A stretch of 64,000 nt of DNA from Jannaschia sp. M317 (GTDB lineage Bacteria; Pseudomonadota; Alphaproteobacteria; Rhodobacterales; Rhodobacteraceae): positions 1,021,001-1,085,000 of the forward strand of contig NZ_CP081155.1 in the NCBI RefSeq assembly GCF_025141175.1, given 5' to 3'. Every line of letters starts with the position of its first letter. Positions within the stretch are counted from its first letter, which is position 1. Below the pieces are notes generated by a model. That model was not told the DNA's origin. It was given only the letters and a program-made list of their open reading frames with translations, and ran no database searches. A program made the position numbers and the translations under genes. Of this stretch, positions 36,413 to 44,725 are shown one piece after another.

Positions 36413-37354
36413 TCATCGCAGCCGGGGCAGGGGGGCGAGCGCCAGCGTCCCGAAAAACAGCGTCCCATCACGGAGCGTCAGCGGGATCTGGACCTGTCCG
36501 TCCCGTTCCACCCCCGTGAGGCCCGCCGTGATCAGTGTCGCCTGTCCCGCAGGCAAGCCCATGTCCTGCGCCAAGGCGATCAGGGCGCGCCAACCTGTCG
36601 CCGTCAGGGTCACCGTCCCCTCGGGCAGGCCGGACGCCGCCACCTCCAGCTTGCCGGTCAGGGTCAGGCGGGTGGCATCCCAGTCGACGACGACCGAGCG
36701 CAGGTCCAGCGATTGCAGCCGCCCGCCGTTGGCCAGCGGCGCGGTCAGGCCTGCGGTGGCATCCGCGGCCAGGCGCGTGATCTGGTCGGGAAGGCGGGGA
36801 TCGAGGCCGGTTGTGCGCACCTGCGAGAGCGTGAGCGCCAGATCATAGTGGTCGGCGGAACCATCGGTCTGACGCAGGGCGGCCTGACCCTGCTCGATCC
36901 CGGCGCGCCAGTCGGGGCCCGCGATTTCGGCGGCAGTCGCTTCGACCACGGCGCGATCCAGGTCGGGCCGCGTCGAGAGGGAGAGCGTCGCAGAGGCGCG
37001 CAGTTGGTCCGCAAGGATCTCCGCAGGGCCCAGGGGGCCCATCACGGCAATCGGTGACGCGGGAACTGCAATGATCTGATTGGGGCGATAGACCAGCGCA
37101 AAGACCTGAAGCATCGGCAGGGACAGAGACCACAGACCGTCCGGTGTCGTGACCGAAAGGTCCGTCAGGGTCGTGTCCAGGCGATTGGGAAAGCCCGCGA
37201 CGGCCCGGTCGGCAAACGCGATCTGCCACCCATCGGTGCGGGCGTCGTCCAGCAACTGCTCGGACGCCTGGTCCACCGTGCGCGCGCCCAAGACCCAGAA
37301 CCCGGACCAAAGGGCCGCGGCCAGCACCACGGCGATCGTCAGAACGCGCATCAT
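36413..37354 (-). CDS. DUF2125 family protein
   Basis: The 313-residue protein starts with a single hydrophobic anchor, RVLTIAVVLAAALWSGFWVLGAR, followed by a soluble periplasmic part rich in beta strands. The wording ADRAVAGFPNRLDTTLTDLSV matches the DUF2125 family of alphaproteobacteria; members have no known function. Three ATG codons stand in a row at the start (37351-37357 on the reverse strand); 37354 gives the best spacing to a GGAAAGG. It converges on the FAD/GcvT gene and is divergent from the ChaC-like gene. Confidence 0.85.
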   Translation of the reverse strand: MMRVLTIAVVLAAALWSGFWVLGARTVDQASEQLLDDARTDGWQIAFADRAVAGFPNRLDTTLTDLSVTTPDGLWSLSLPMLQVFALVYRPNQIIAVPASPIAVMGPLGPAEILADQLRASATLSLSTRPDLDRAVVEATAAEIAGPDWRAGIEQGQAALRQTDGSADHYDLALTLSQVRTTGLDPRLPDQITRLAADATAGLTAPLANGGRLQSLDLRSVVVDWDATRLTLTGKLEVAASGLPEGTVTLTATGWRALIALAQDMGLPAGQATLITAGLTGVERDGQVQIPLTLRDGTLFFGTLALAPLPRLR

Positions 37355-37420
37355 CATAGGCCCTTTCCGTTGCCCCGCGCCCCGTCTATCCCCAAGCGGA
37401 ACGCGGGGAAAGGAAGCGAC

Positions 37421-37984
37421 ATGGCGGAAGATAAGGCGCTTTGGGTGTTCGGCTACGGCTCTTTGGTGTGGAACCCCGGCATCGAGGTGGCCGAGATGCG
37501 CCGCGCGTCCCTGACCGATTTCCGACGCAGTTTCTGCATGTGGTCGATCCATCATCGCGGCTCGCAGGAGGATCCCGGACTGGTTCTGGCGTTGGAACCC
37601 CATGCGGGCACGTCCTGTTCCGGTCTGGCGATCCGGGCCGCCGACCCTGACGCGGCGCTGCAGGAATTGCGGGAACGCGAGCTGATCTCTTCGGCCTATT
37701 TCGAGCAGGAGGTGACGCTGACTTGCGAACAGGGGACCGCGATTTCGGCCCTGGCCTACGTCATCGACACCGCGCATGTGCAATACGTCCCGGACCTGAG
37801 CCTGGAAAGGCAGGCGCAGATCATCGCCAGTGCGGTCGGCGGGCGGGGACCGAACCACGAGTATCTGACGCGGACCGCTGAAGGATTGCGCAAGCTGGAC
37901 ATCGGTGATGCCGATATCGACTGGCTGGTCACGCGGGTGCAACAGATCATGGACGAAAACCGGGGGCCGCTTGTGGGTAAGTGA
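37421..37984 (+). CDS. ChaC-like gamma-glutamylcyclotransferase
   Basis: The 187-residue protein has the gamma-glutamylcyclotransferase fold: FGYGSLVWNPGIEVAEMRRASL near the start holds the substrate-binding loop. CSGLAIRAADPDAALQELRERELISSAYFEQEV holds the expected catalytic glutamate. ChaC enzymes split glutathione to 5-oxoproline and Cys-Gly. The ending, NHEYLTRTAEGLRKLDIGDADIDWLVTRV, is typical of ChaC. It lies 66 bp from the divergent DUF2125 gene and 55 bp upstream of the ExbB-like gene on the same strand. Confidence 0.88.
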   Translation: MAEDKALWVFGYGSLVWNPGIEVAEMRRASLTDFRRSFCMWSIHHRGSQEDPGLVLALEPHAGTSCSGLAIRAADPDAALQELRERELISSAYFEQEVTLTCEQGTAISALAYVIDTAHVQYVPDLSLERQAQIIASAVGGRGPNHEYLTRTAEGLRKLDIGDADIDWLVTRVQQIMDENRGPLVGK

Positions 37985-38039
37985 CCCGCCCGATAACGTT
38001 TCAGAGGTTTAACGGGGCCCCGCAGAGGGTCGGGGACAG

Positions 38040-39254
38040 ATGGCAACACCAAAGCTCGACCACGGCACGCAATTCTCGCAGCCGATCCGGCAGATCGTCT
38101 ACATGCTGGCGGTTCTCGTCGCCGTGGGCGCGGGCGTCTGGGTGGCCTATCCCAAGGTGTCGCCGATCTTTGCGGCGAACCCCTGGCTGAACGGCACCAT
38201 CGTCGGTGTCTTCTTTCTGGGGATCCTGGCCTGCTTCGCTCAGGTTTTTCAGTTGTTTTCCTCGGTCAGCTGGATCGAAGGCTTTGCCGAACAACGTGCG
38301 GGCCATGACATCACCCGACCGCCGGGCCTGTTGGCCCCGCTGGCGTCCCTGCTGCGATCCCGGTCCAAGCGCAGCCAGATTTCCGCGTCGTCATCCCGGT
38401 CGATCCTGGATTCCGTCGGGGCCCGGATGGAAGAGGCGCGGGACATCACGCGCTATATCGTCAATACGCTGATCTTCCTGGGCCTGTTGGGCACGTTCTG
38501 GGGGCTGGCCACGACTGTCCCGGCCGTGGTCGACACGATCCGCAGCCTCAATCCCGAAAACGGCGAGGGCGGCGTCGCCGTGTTTTCACGTCTGATCGGC
38601 GGGCTTGAAAGCCAGCTTGCGGGCATGGGCACGGCCTTTGCCTCGTCTCTGCTGGGTCTGGCGGGGTCGCTGGTCGTGGGCCTGTTGGAGCTGTTCGCCG
38701 GGCATGGGCAGAACCGGTTTTACCGCGAGATGGAGGATTGGCTGTCGTCGATCACCCGCGTCGGTCTTGTGGGCGATGGCGGCGAGGAAACCATCGACCA
38801 GTATTCGCTGGCCGCTGTTCTGGACCACATGAACTACCAGATGGAGAGCCTTCAGGACATGTTCCAGAAGGCCGAGGCTGGACGGCTGGCGACCGACAGC
38901 AAGCTGGGCACCCTGTCCGAGGCGGTGACCGCCATGGCGCATCGCATGGATGCAGGCGGCGGTGACGCCGCCACCCTGGAGGCGCTGGGCCGGGTGGCCG
39001 AGGGGCAGGAAAACATCGTCGAGGTGCTGCGCGGATCGTCCGGCGGGGGCGACGGGCTGGACGCCGAGAGCCGGATGCGCATCCGTTCGATCGACGTGCA
39101 GCTGCTCAAGGTCTTCGAGGAGCTGCAACAGGGCCGGCAGTCGACGACCGACGACCTGCGCGGCGACATTGGCGCGCTGACCCGGTCGATCCGACAGCTG
39201 AACCGGCTGGTGTCGCAGGCACAACCTCAGTCCCAGCAAGACGGGGACGGCTAG
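38040..39254 (+). CDS. ExbB/MotA-like proton-channel protein, partner of a coiled-coil OmpA-domain protein
   Basis: The 404-residue membrane protein has MotA/TolQ/ExbB features. Hydrophobic segments lie at about 16-36 and 50-72, followed by a cytoplasmic loop, then segments at about 140-165 with GLLGTFWGLATTVPAVVD and 197-222 with GMGTAFASSLLGLAGSLVVG. The tail after residue 225 is soluble and mostly helical, with LQDMFQKAEAGRLATDSKL and further coiled-coil-like stretches. It ends one codon before the next gene, so they are one unit. In pairs of this kind the protein forms the stator channel; the driven process is unknown. Confidence 0.85.
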   Translation: MATPKLDHGTQFSQPIRQIVYMLAVLVAVGAGVWVAYPKVSPIFAANPWLNGTIVGVFFLGILACFAQVFQLFSSVSWIEGFAEQRAGHDITRPPGLLAPLASLLRSRSKRSQISASSSRSILDSVGARMEEARDITRYIVNTLIFLGLLGTFWGLATTVPAVVDTIRSLNPENGEGGVAVFSRLIGGLESQLAGMGTAFASSLLGLAGSLVVGLLELFAGHGQNRFYREMEDWLSSITRVGLVGDGGEETIDQYSLAAVLDHMNYQMESLQDMFQKAEAGRLATDSKLGTLSEAVTAMAHRMDAGGGDAATLEALGRVAEGQENIVEVLRGSSGGGDGLDAESRMRIRSIDVQLLKVFEELQQGRQSTTDDLRGDIGALTRSIRQLNRLVSQAQPQSQQDGDG

Positions 39255-41774
39255 ATGGCGCTGGCCCGCAGGTCCGGCCAGCGGTTCACGGCGAATGTCT
39301 GGCCCGGTTTCGTCGATGCGATGACGGCGCTGTTGCTGGTGCTGATGTTCGTTCTGTCGATCTTCATGATCGTGCAATTCATCCTGTCCGAGCGGATCAC
39401 CGTACAGGACGCAGAGCTACGGGACCTGGGATCACAACTGGACGGCCTGGCCGAGGCTCTGGGCCTGGAGCGGCAGCGCAGTGCCGGCTTGCAGGACGAC
39501 ATTGCCGCACTGGGCCAGGAACGCGACCGGCAGACCGCGCTGATTGCCACCCTGACCGCGCAGCGCGGCGAGTTGGAGGCGCGGGTGGCCAGTTTCGAGG
39601 AACAGGTCGCGTCCCTGATCGCCACCCGTGACCGGCTGGAGGGATCGCTGACCGACAGCGAAGGGGCGCGGTCTGCGCTGGCCGCGCAGCTGGAGACGAC
39701 CGAAGGCGAGTTGACCCGCATCATCGATGAACGTGAGGCGCTGCAATTGGCGCTGGCTGCCGCGCGCGACGAAATCGACGCACAGACGGAGCAGGCCCGG
39801 CTGGCCGCCGCCCAGGCCGACGCGGTCGAGGCCTTGCTCGCCGATTTGCGCGCCGAGGCCGAAACCCGAGAGGCGACGCTGGCGCAAACGCTGGCCGCGC
39901 TGACGCAGTCGCAAGGCGCCGTCGATGCACTGTCCTCGGAGGTGACCGATCTGACCGCCGATCTGGATCAGACCGAGGCCGCGCGCCTGGCCGAACTGGC
40001 CGCCGCCGAAGCGCTGCGCGCCCGCCTGGCCGAGACCGAGACGGCGCTGACCGACGAGGAGGCCGCCCGTCTGGCCCAGGCCGCCGCCGCCGAGGCCCTG
40101 CGCGCCCGGCTTGCGAATTCCGACGCCGAGTTGACGGCGATGACCCTGGCCCTGGAAGAAAAGCGCCGCGAAGCAGAAGAAACGCTGACCCTGCTGGCCG
40201 CGACCCAGGCCGCGGAGGCCGATTTGACCGGCCGGCTGGCGCAGGCCCTGGCCGATCTGTCGACCACGCAGGGGCAGGCCGAGGATCTGGATGCCCAGTT
40301 GTCCCAGACCCTTGCCGCGCTGGCCAACACCCGTGACGACGCGGCCTCGACCGAGCGGGAGTTGCGCGCGCGCATCGTGCAGCTGGAGGCCGCGGTCGCC
40401 GCCGCGGGCGCAGAGGTCGCCACCGCCGAGGCCGTCCGCGCCGAACTGCAGTCGCGGCTGAATGCGACCCTGTCGGATCTTGTCGGCACCGAAGGCCAGG
40501 TTCGCGATCTGGACGCGCAGTTGGCTGAAACCCTGGCCGCGCTGGCCGCCACCCGCGACGGGGCCGCCACGACCGAAGACGATCTGCGCGCCCGCCTGGC
40601 CGAGCTGGAGGCGGCGCTGGATGCACGCGGGGCCGATGTCGCCGCCGGTGAAGACCTGCGCGCCCAGTTGCAATCGCGTCTGAACGCGGCGCTGGGCGAC
40701 CTCGCGGGGGCCGCCAGCCGGGCCGACGACCTGAACGCACAGTTGGCCACGACGCTTTCAGCTTTGGAAACCCTGCGCGATGACGCCGCCGATACGGAGG
40801 CCGCCTTGCGCGCCCGCGTGGCCGAGCTGGAGGCGACGCTGGACGCGCGCGGCACCGAAATCGCGGACGCAGAGGCGATCCGCGCCGAATTGCAGAGCCG
40901 TCTCAACGATGCGCTGGCTGCGCGCAGTGCCGAGGCCGCCAGCGCAGAGGAACTGCGCGACAGCCTTGCCGCGGCGCTGGCGCAGCGTCTGGCCGCCGAG
41001 CAGGACGCGGGCTCCGCCCTGTCGGAGGCGGAGCGGATTGACGTTCTGCTGCGTCAGGCGCGCAGTGAACTGGCCCAGGTCGATGACGCGCGCATCGCCT
41101 CGCAACGCGAAGCGGCGGCCCTGAACCAGCAGATCCTGGAACTGCGCAGCCAGCTGGGCAGTCTTCAGGCGCTTCTGGATGCTGCGGGCGACCGCAATGC
41201 CGAAAGCCAGGTTCAGATCGACGTTCTTGGCAATCGTCTGAACGCCGCCCTGGCCACCGTCGCCGCCGAGCAAAAGGCCCGCGCCGATCTGGAAGCCGCC
41301 GAGCGGCAGCGGCTGGAACGCTTTCAATCGCAGTTCTTCGGCCAGCTGCGCGACGTGCTGGACGGGCGCGAAGGGGTGGAGATCGTGGGCGACCGTTTCG
41401 TGTTTTCGTCCGAGGTGCTGTTCGATGTGGGCGATGTCACCTTGCAACCCGAAGGCCGCCGTCAGATCGCGCAGGTTGCAGGCGTCATTCTGGACGTCGC
41501 CGATCAGATCCCGGAGGACATCGACTGGATCCTGCGCGTCGACGGGCATACCGACGACATTCCGCTGTCGGGGTTCGGCAAATACGTGAACAACTGGGAA
41601 TTGTCGCAGGGCCGCGCCCTGTCGGTCGTGCAATACCTGATCAACGATCTGGGCGTGCCGCCATTTCGTCTGGCGGCCACCGGCTTTGGCGAATATCGAC
41701 CCGTCGATCCGTCAGGCACCCCGGCGGCGCGTCAGCGCAACCGGCGGATCGAGCTGAAGCTGACGGAGCGCTAG
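39255..41774 (+). CDS. MotB/OmpA-domain protein with an exceptionally long coiled coil
   Basis: The 839-residue protein begins with a single membrane helix at about 19-43. It contains an aspartate in VWPGFVDAMTALLLV (Asp21), the MotB/ExbD-type proton site. From about residue 45 to 700 it is almost one long alanine-rich coiled coil with an exact 74-residue tandem repeat between about residues 327 and 567. The C-terminal 125 residues are an OmpA-type peptidoglycan-binding domain with VDGHTDDIPLSG and RNRRIELKLTER. It would span the periplasm and anchor to the wall. The stop is shared in a CTAG with the convergent gene. Confidence 0.87.
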   Translation: MALARRSGQRFTANVWPGFVDAMTALLLVLMFVLSIFMIVQFILSERITVQDAELRDLGSQLDGLAEALGLERQRSAGLQDDIAALGQERDRQTALIATLTAQRGELEARVASFEEQVASLIATRDRLEGSLTDSEGARSALAAQLETTEGELTRIIDEREALQLALAAARDEIDAQTEQARLAAAQADAVEALLADLRAEAETREATLAQTLAALTQSQGAVDALSSEVTDLTADLDQTEAARLAELAAAEALRARLAETETALTDEEAARLAQAAAAEALRARLANSDAELTAMTLALEEKRREAEETLTLLAATQAAEADLTGRLAQALADLSTTQGQAEDLDAQLSQTLAALANTRDDAASTERELRARIVQLEAAVAAAGAEVATAEAVRAELQSRLNATLSDLVGTEGQVRDLDAQLAETLAALAATRDGAATTEDDLRARLAELEAALDARGADVAAGEDLRAQLQSRLNAALGDLAGAASRADDLNAQLATTLSALETLRDDAADTEAALRARVAELEATLDARGTEIADAEAIRAELQSRLNDALAARSAEAASAEELRDSLAAALAQRLAAEQDAGSALSEAERIDVLLRQARSELAQVDDARIASQREAAALNQQILELRSQLGSLQALLDAAGDRNAESQVQIDVLGNRLNAALATVAAEQKARADLEAAERQRLERFQSQFFGQLRDVLDGREGVEIVGDRFVFSSEVLFDVGDVTLQPEGRRQIAQVAGVILDVADQIPEDIDWILRVDGHTDDIPLSGFGKYVNNWELSQGRALSVVQYLINDLGVPPFRLAATGFGEYRPVDPSGTPAARQRNRRIELKLTER
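40233..40955 (+). repeat. In-frame 222-bp (74-codon) tandem repeats in the coiled-coil gene
   Basis: Repeat units start at 40371, 40593 and 40815, exactly 222 bp apart, with a partial unit before (from 40233) and a partial one after. Each unit opens with arginine then (L/V)(A/V)(E/Q)LEA and contains (A/Q)(E/Q)LQSRLN near its middle. The copies diverge by only a few residues per ten, so the array is fairly young and could change length by slippage. Confidence 0.85.
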
Positions 41775-42616
41775 CGGCAATAGCTGCCGGAGCGGTAGCT
41801 GGCCGTGTCGAAGTGAAAGTGATCGCGGTGAAACCGGTCGCTTTCGGGCCCCAGAACCGTGCCGAAGGGGCCGCAGGCGCGCGCATGAAGTTCGCGCAGA
41901 AGCCGTCCTTCGGCCCCCCGGTCCCAGTCGCGCAGAACCTGCAATTCGCTGCCGTCTGCCAGGATGATGGCGCTGATGTCGATGGCGCGGCCACGGCCAT
42001 GTTCGCTGATCCGGGCACCGCGCTGACTGTTGCGCGTCCGGCAGGCATAGCCCGCCGCGACCCGCAGCCCGACGGCCCCGCCGCCGCGATTGCCGACGAC
42101 CGGCAACAGCCCGCTGCGCACCCAGGTGTCCAGCGCCTGCGCCGTGCCGCAATCCATCCGCGCCGGGCGCAACAACTGCACCCCCGAGACGGACGTGATG
42201 CGCACCGCGCGCGGGATGCCACAAGCCCCCGGCCCGCTGACCGCAGAAATCGCTTCGCCCTGGATCGAGGCGCTGCCGCACAGGCCCCCCCCGGCGCTGC
42301 GCAGCCGGGGGCGCGAGGCACCGACGCGCACCAATTCGCCGTCGCGGATCAAGGGCCTGTCGGATCGCTGCACCAGACCTTCGATATCGATGATCGGGCG
42401 GGCGGCCTGCATGGCCGCAAAGACGGTCCGCAACTCTGCCAGTTCGGGGTCGCGGCGGGGGACAGGGCGGATCGACCGGGGTAATGCGGTGACGGCTGGG
42501 GGCTGGGTCGTACCGGTCTCGGACAGGACCTCGACGGTGGGGGCCGGGCGGGGCAGGGGCCGCATTTCGGCCTGGGCCACGCCTGCGGTCAGCAACAGCG
42601 CCAGCAGCACTCTCAT
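41771..42616 (-). CDS. Extensin-like C-terminal-domain protein (VanY/M15-like fold)
   Basis: The 281-residue protein has a signal peptide (LLALLLTAGVAQAE), a proline-rich linker, and a C-terminal domain of the extensin-like family, which shares the zinc D-Ala-D-Ala peptidase fold. SEHGRGRAIDISA and HRDHFHFD hold the expected metal ligands. A likely role in peptidoglycan processing is inferred. The start overlaps the stop of the prephenate dehydrogenase gene by four bases. Its stop codon shares a CTAG with the OmpA-domain gene. Confidence 0.85.
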   Translation of the reverse strand: MRVLLALLLTAGVAQAEMRPLPRPAPTVEVLSETGTTQPPAVTALPRSIRPVPRRDPELAELRTVFAAMQAARPIIDIEGLVQRSDRPLIRDGELVRVGASRPRLRSAGGGLCGSASIQGEAISAVSGPGACGIPRAVRITSVSGVQLLRPARMDCGTAQALDTWVRSGLLPVVGNRGGGAVGLRVAAGYACRTRNSQRGARISEHGRGRAIDISAIILADGSELQVLRDWDRGAEGRLLRELHARACGPFGTVLGPESDRFHRDHFHFDTASYRSGSYCR

Positions 42617-43521
42617 CGTTTTGCCCCCCGGCCAAAGTCGGGCGCGTCGGTGTCCTGACCGGCCTCGACGATGCCACGTCGGATCGCGCGGGTGCGGGTG
42701 AAATAATCGTGCAGCATGTCCCCGTCCTCCGTCCGGATGGCGCGTTGCAGGGCAAACAGCTCTTCGGTGAAGCGGCCCAGTATCTCCAACGTAGCCTTTT
42801 TGTTGTTCAGGAAAACATCCCGCCACATCACGGGGTCGCTGGCTGCAATGCGGGTGAAATCGCGAAAGCCGGCGGCGGAGTACTGGATCACCTCGCTGTC
42901 GGTCACGCGCTGCAGGTCGTCGGCCACGCCCACCATCGTATAGGCGATCAGGTGCGGCGCATGGCTGGTGACCGCCAGAACCAGATCGTGGTGGTCGGGG
43001 TCCATCGCTTCGACCTTGGATCCCAGCGCCTGCCAAAGGGTGGTCAGACGGTCGATGGCGGCTTGATCGGTGCTGACCGGGGTCAGAAGAAACCAGCGTT
43101 TCTCGAACAATTCAGGAAAGCCCGCCTCGGGCCCGCTGTGTTCCGTCCCCGCCAGGGGATGGGACGGGATGAAATGCACGCCCGACGGCAGGTGCGGCGC
43201 GACGGCGTCGATGACCGCGCGCTTGACCGAGCCGACATCGGTGACGGTCGCGCCCGGCTTCAGGTGCGGCCCGATCTCTTCGGCGACGGTGGCCATGGCC
43301 CCGACGGGCACGCAAAGGATCACCAGATCCGCGTCCTGCACCGCCTCGGCTGCGGTGCCCGTGATCCGGTCGCAGAGGCCGCGTTGCAGCGCGATGTCGC
43401 AGGTCGCGGCGGATCGCGCGGTGCCCACGACCTCGTTTGCCAATCCGTCCTGTCGGATGCGCAGGCCCATGGATCCGGCGATCAGGCCCAGCCCGATCAG
43501 CGCGATACGGTAATAGATCAT
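42613..43521 (-). CDS. tyrA: Prephenate/arogenate dehydrogenase
   Basis: The 302-residue enzyme oxidatively decarboxylates prephenate or arogenate in tyrosine synthesis. It begins with an NAD-binding motif [13 protein letters not shown] near residue 6. [14 protein letters not shown] and [24 protein letters not shown] follow, with the catalytic histidine expected in [11 protein letters not shown]. The ATG overlaps the hisC stop (ATGA), which links tyrosine synthesis to an aminotransferase that may also act on aromatic substrates. The specificity for prephenate against arogenate cannot be read here. Confidence 0.92.
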   Translation of the reverse strand: MIYYRIALIGLGLIAGSMGLRIRQDGLANEVVGTARSAATCDIALQRGLCDRITGTAAEAVQDADLVILCVPVGAMATVAEEIGPHLKPGATVTDVGSVKRAVIDAVAPHLPSGVHFIPSHPLAGTEHSGPEAGFPELFEKRWFLLTPVSTDQAAIDRLTTLWQALGSKVEAMDPDHHDLVLAVTSHAPHLIAYTMVGVADDLQRVTDSEVIQYSAAGFRDFTRIAASDPVMWRDVFLNNKKATLEILGRFTEELFALQRAIRTEDGDMLHDYFTRTRAIRRGIVEAGQDTDAPDFGRGAKR

Positions 43522-44603
43522 GTCTGAGCCCGCCACGCCGCCAGCGCATCCAGCAGACGTGTGGTGCCCGCCACGTCACCCACGGTCATGCGCAGACAGT
43601 CAGGCAGGCCATAGCTGCGCGGGTGGCGCACGATCACGCCCTGCGACTTGAGGAATGCGTCGCAGGCCAGCGCCTCGGCCTCGCTTGCAAAGCGGGCCAG
43701 CACGAAGTTGGCCGACGACGGATCACAGGCAATGCCCAGCGACAGCAGGCCCGCGCGCAGGCGATCCCGCTGTTCGGCATTTTCGGCAAAGCACCGGTCG
43801 GCGAAATCGCGGTCGCGCATCGCGGCCTCGGCGGCGGCCAGCGCCACGTTCGACAGGTTGAAGGGCCCGCGCAAGCGGTTCAGCACGTCGATGATGGCGC
43901 GCGCCCCATAGCCCCAACCGACGCGCAGCCCGCCCAGGCCGTACATCTTGGAAAAGGTGCGCGTGACAAAGACGTTTTCACGCGCCTCCGCCAGGCCCAG
44001 CCCGCCGTCGAAATCCTCGACGAATTCCGCATAGGCCCCGTCCAGCACCAGCAGGCAGCCGTCCGGCAGCCCATCGGCCAGCCGCACCACGTCCTGACCG
44101 CCCAGCATCGTGGCGGTCGGGTTGGCGGGATTGGCCAGAAAAACCAGGCGCGTGCGGTCTGTCACCGCAGCCAGCATGGCGTCCACGTCGACGATGCGGT
44201 CGCGTTCCGGGGCGGTGACCGGGGTGCCGCCGGCTGCGCGGGCGCTGATTGCATACATAAGAAAGCCGTACTGGGGATACAGCACCTCGTCCCCTGGCCC
44301 GACATAGGCCTGGCAGAGCAGGTGGATGATCTCGTCGGAGCCGACGCCGCAGATGATCCGGTCTGCGTCCAGCTCGTGGACCTCTGCGATGGCGGCGCGC
44401 AGGCCTGCGTGGTCGGTGTTCGGATAGAGATGCATCGCTTCGGCGGCGGCGCGGGCGGCGGCGCGGGCGCTTTCGGGGGCGCCGACCGGGTTTTCGTTCG
44501 ACGACAGCTTGAGCACGTCATCGTGGCCCGCGACCTTGGACGCCCCGCCCTGATAGAGCTCGATGTCTAGGATGCCCGGTTGGGGCTGTGGTGCGGCCTG
44601 CAT
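43518..44603 (-). CDS. hisC: Histidinol-phosphate aminotransferase
   Basis: HisC is a PLP enzyme of the aspartate aminotransferase fold I that makes histidinol phosphate; members also transaminate aromatic amino acids. In the 361-residue protein [12 protein letters not shown] opens the domain. [15 protein letters not shown], the NPANPT motif and the PLP lysine in [20 protein letters not shown] follow. The C-terminal arginine is expected in [10 protein letters not shown]. It is coupled to the tyrosine gene by overlapping start and stop codons. A large inverted repeat lies between it and priA. Confidence 0.93.
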   Translation of the reverse strand: MQAAPQPQPGILDIELYQGGASKVAGHDDVLKLSSNENPVGAPESARAAARAAAEAMHLYPNTDHAGLRAAIAEVHELDADRIICGVGSDEIIHLLCQAYVGPGDEVLYPQYGFLMYAISARAAGGTPVTAPERDRIVDVDAMLAAVTDRTRLVFLANPANPTATMLGGQDVVRLADGLPDGCLLVLDGAYAEFVEDFDGGLGLAEARENVFVTRTFSKMYGLGGLRVGWGYGARAIIDVLNRLRGPFNLSNVALAAAEAAMRDRDFADRCFAENAEQRDRLRAGLLSLGIACDPSSANFVLARFASEAEALACDAFLKSQGVIVRHPRSYGLPDCLRMTVGDVAGTTRLLDALAAWRAQT

Positions 44604-44658
44604 GTCGAAATCTCCGGTCCTGTCGCGCCGTTCTACGCGCGGGCGGGGCAGGGGGGCA

Positions 44659-44721
44659 AGGCGGCCTGAAGCCCGCCCTACGCGCATGATCGTCAGTCGT
44701 AGGGCGGGCTTCAGGCCGCCT
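44659..44721. repeat. Paired CGTAGGG-type repeats forming a 24-bp perfect inverted repeat
   Basis: The arm 44659-44682 and its exact reverse complement at 44698-44721 flank a 15-base spacer. Each arm contains CGTAGGGCGGG in one orientation and matches the smaller units at 10979 and 45693. The structure lies between the hisC start and the priA stop (both minus strand) and could end the priA transcript or stabilise its 3' end. Confidence 0.8.
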
Positions 44722-44725
44722 GACC

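Noticed and set aside
40233..40955. CRISPR array or satellite repeat
   Set aside because: The 222-bp units are translated in frame as coiled coil and differ from each other throughout; there is no short repeat with unique spacers.
38040..41774. Zorya phage-defence system
   Set aside because: The pair resembles ZorAB in having a MotA-like and a MotB/OmpA-like protein, but no ZorC, ZorD or ZorE gene is adjacent, the long coil is in the wrong partner, and neighbours are housekeeping or envelope genes.
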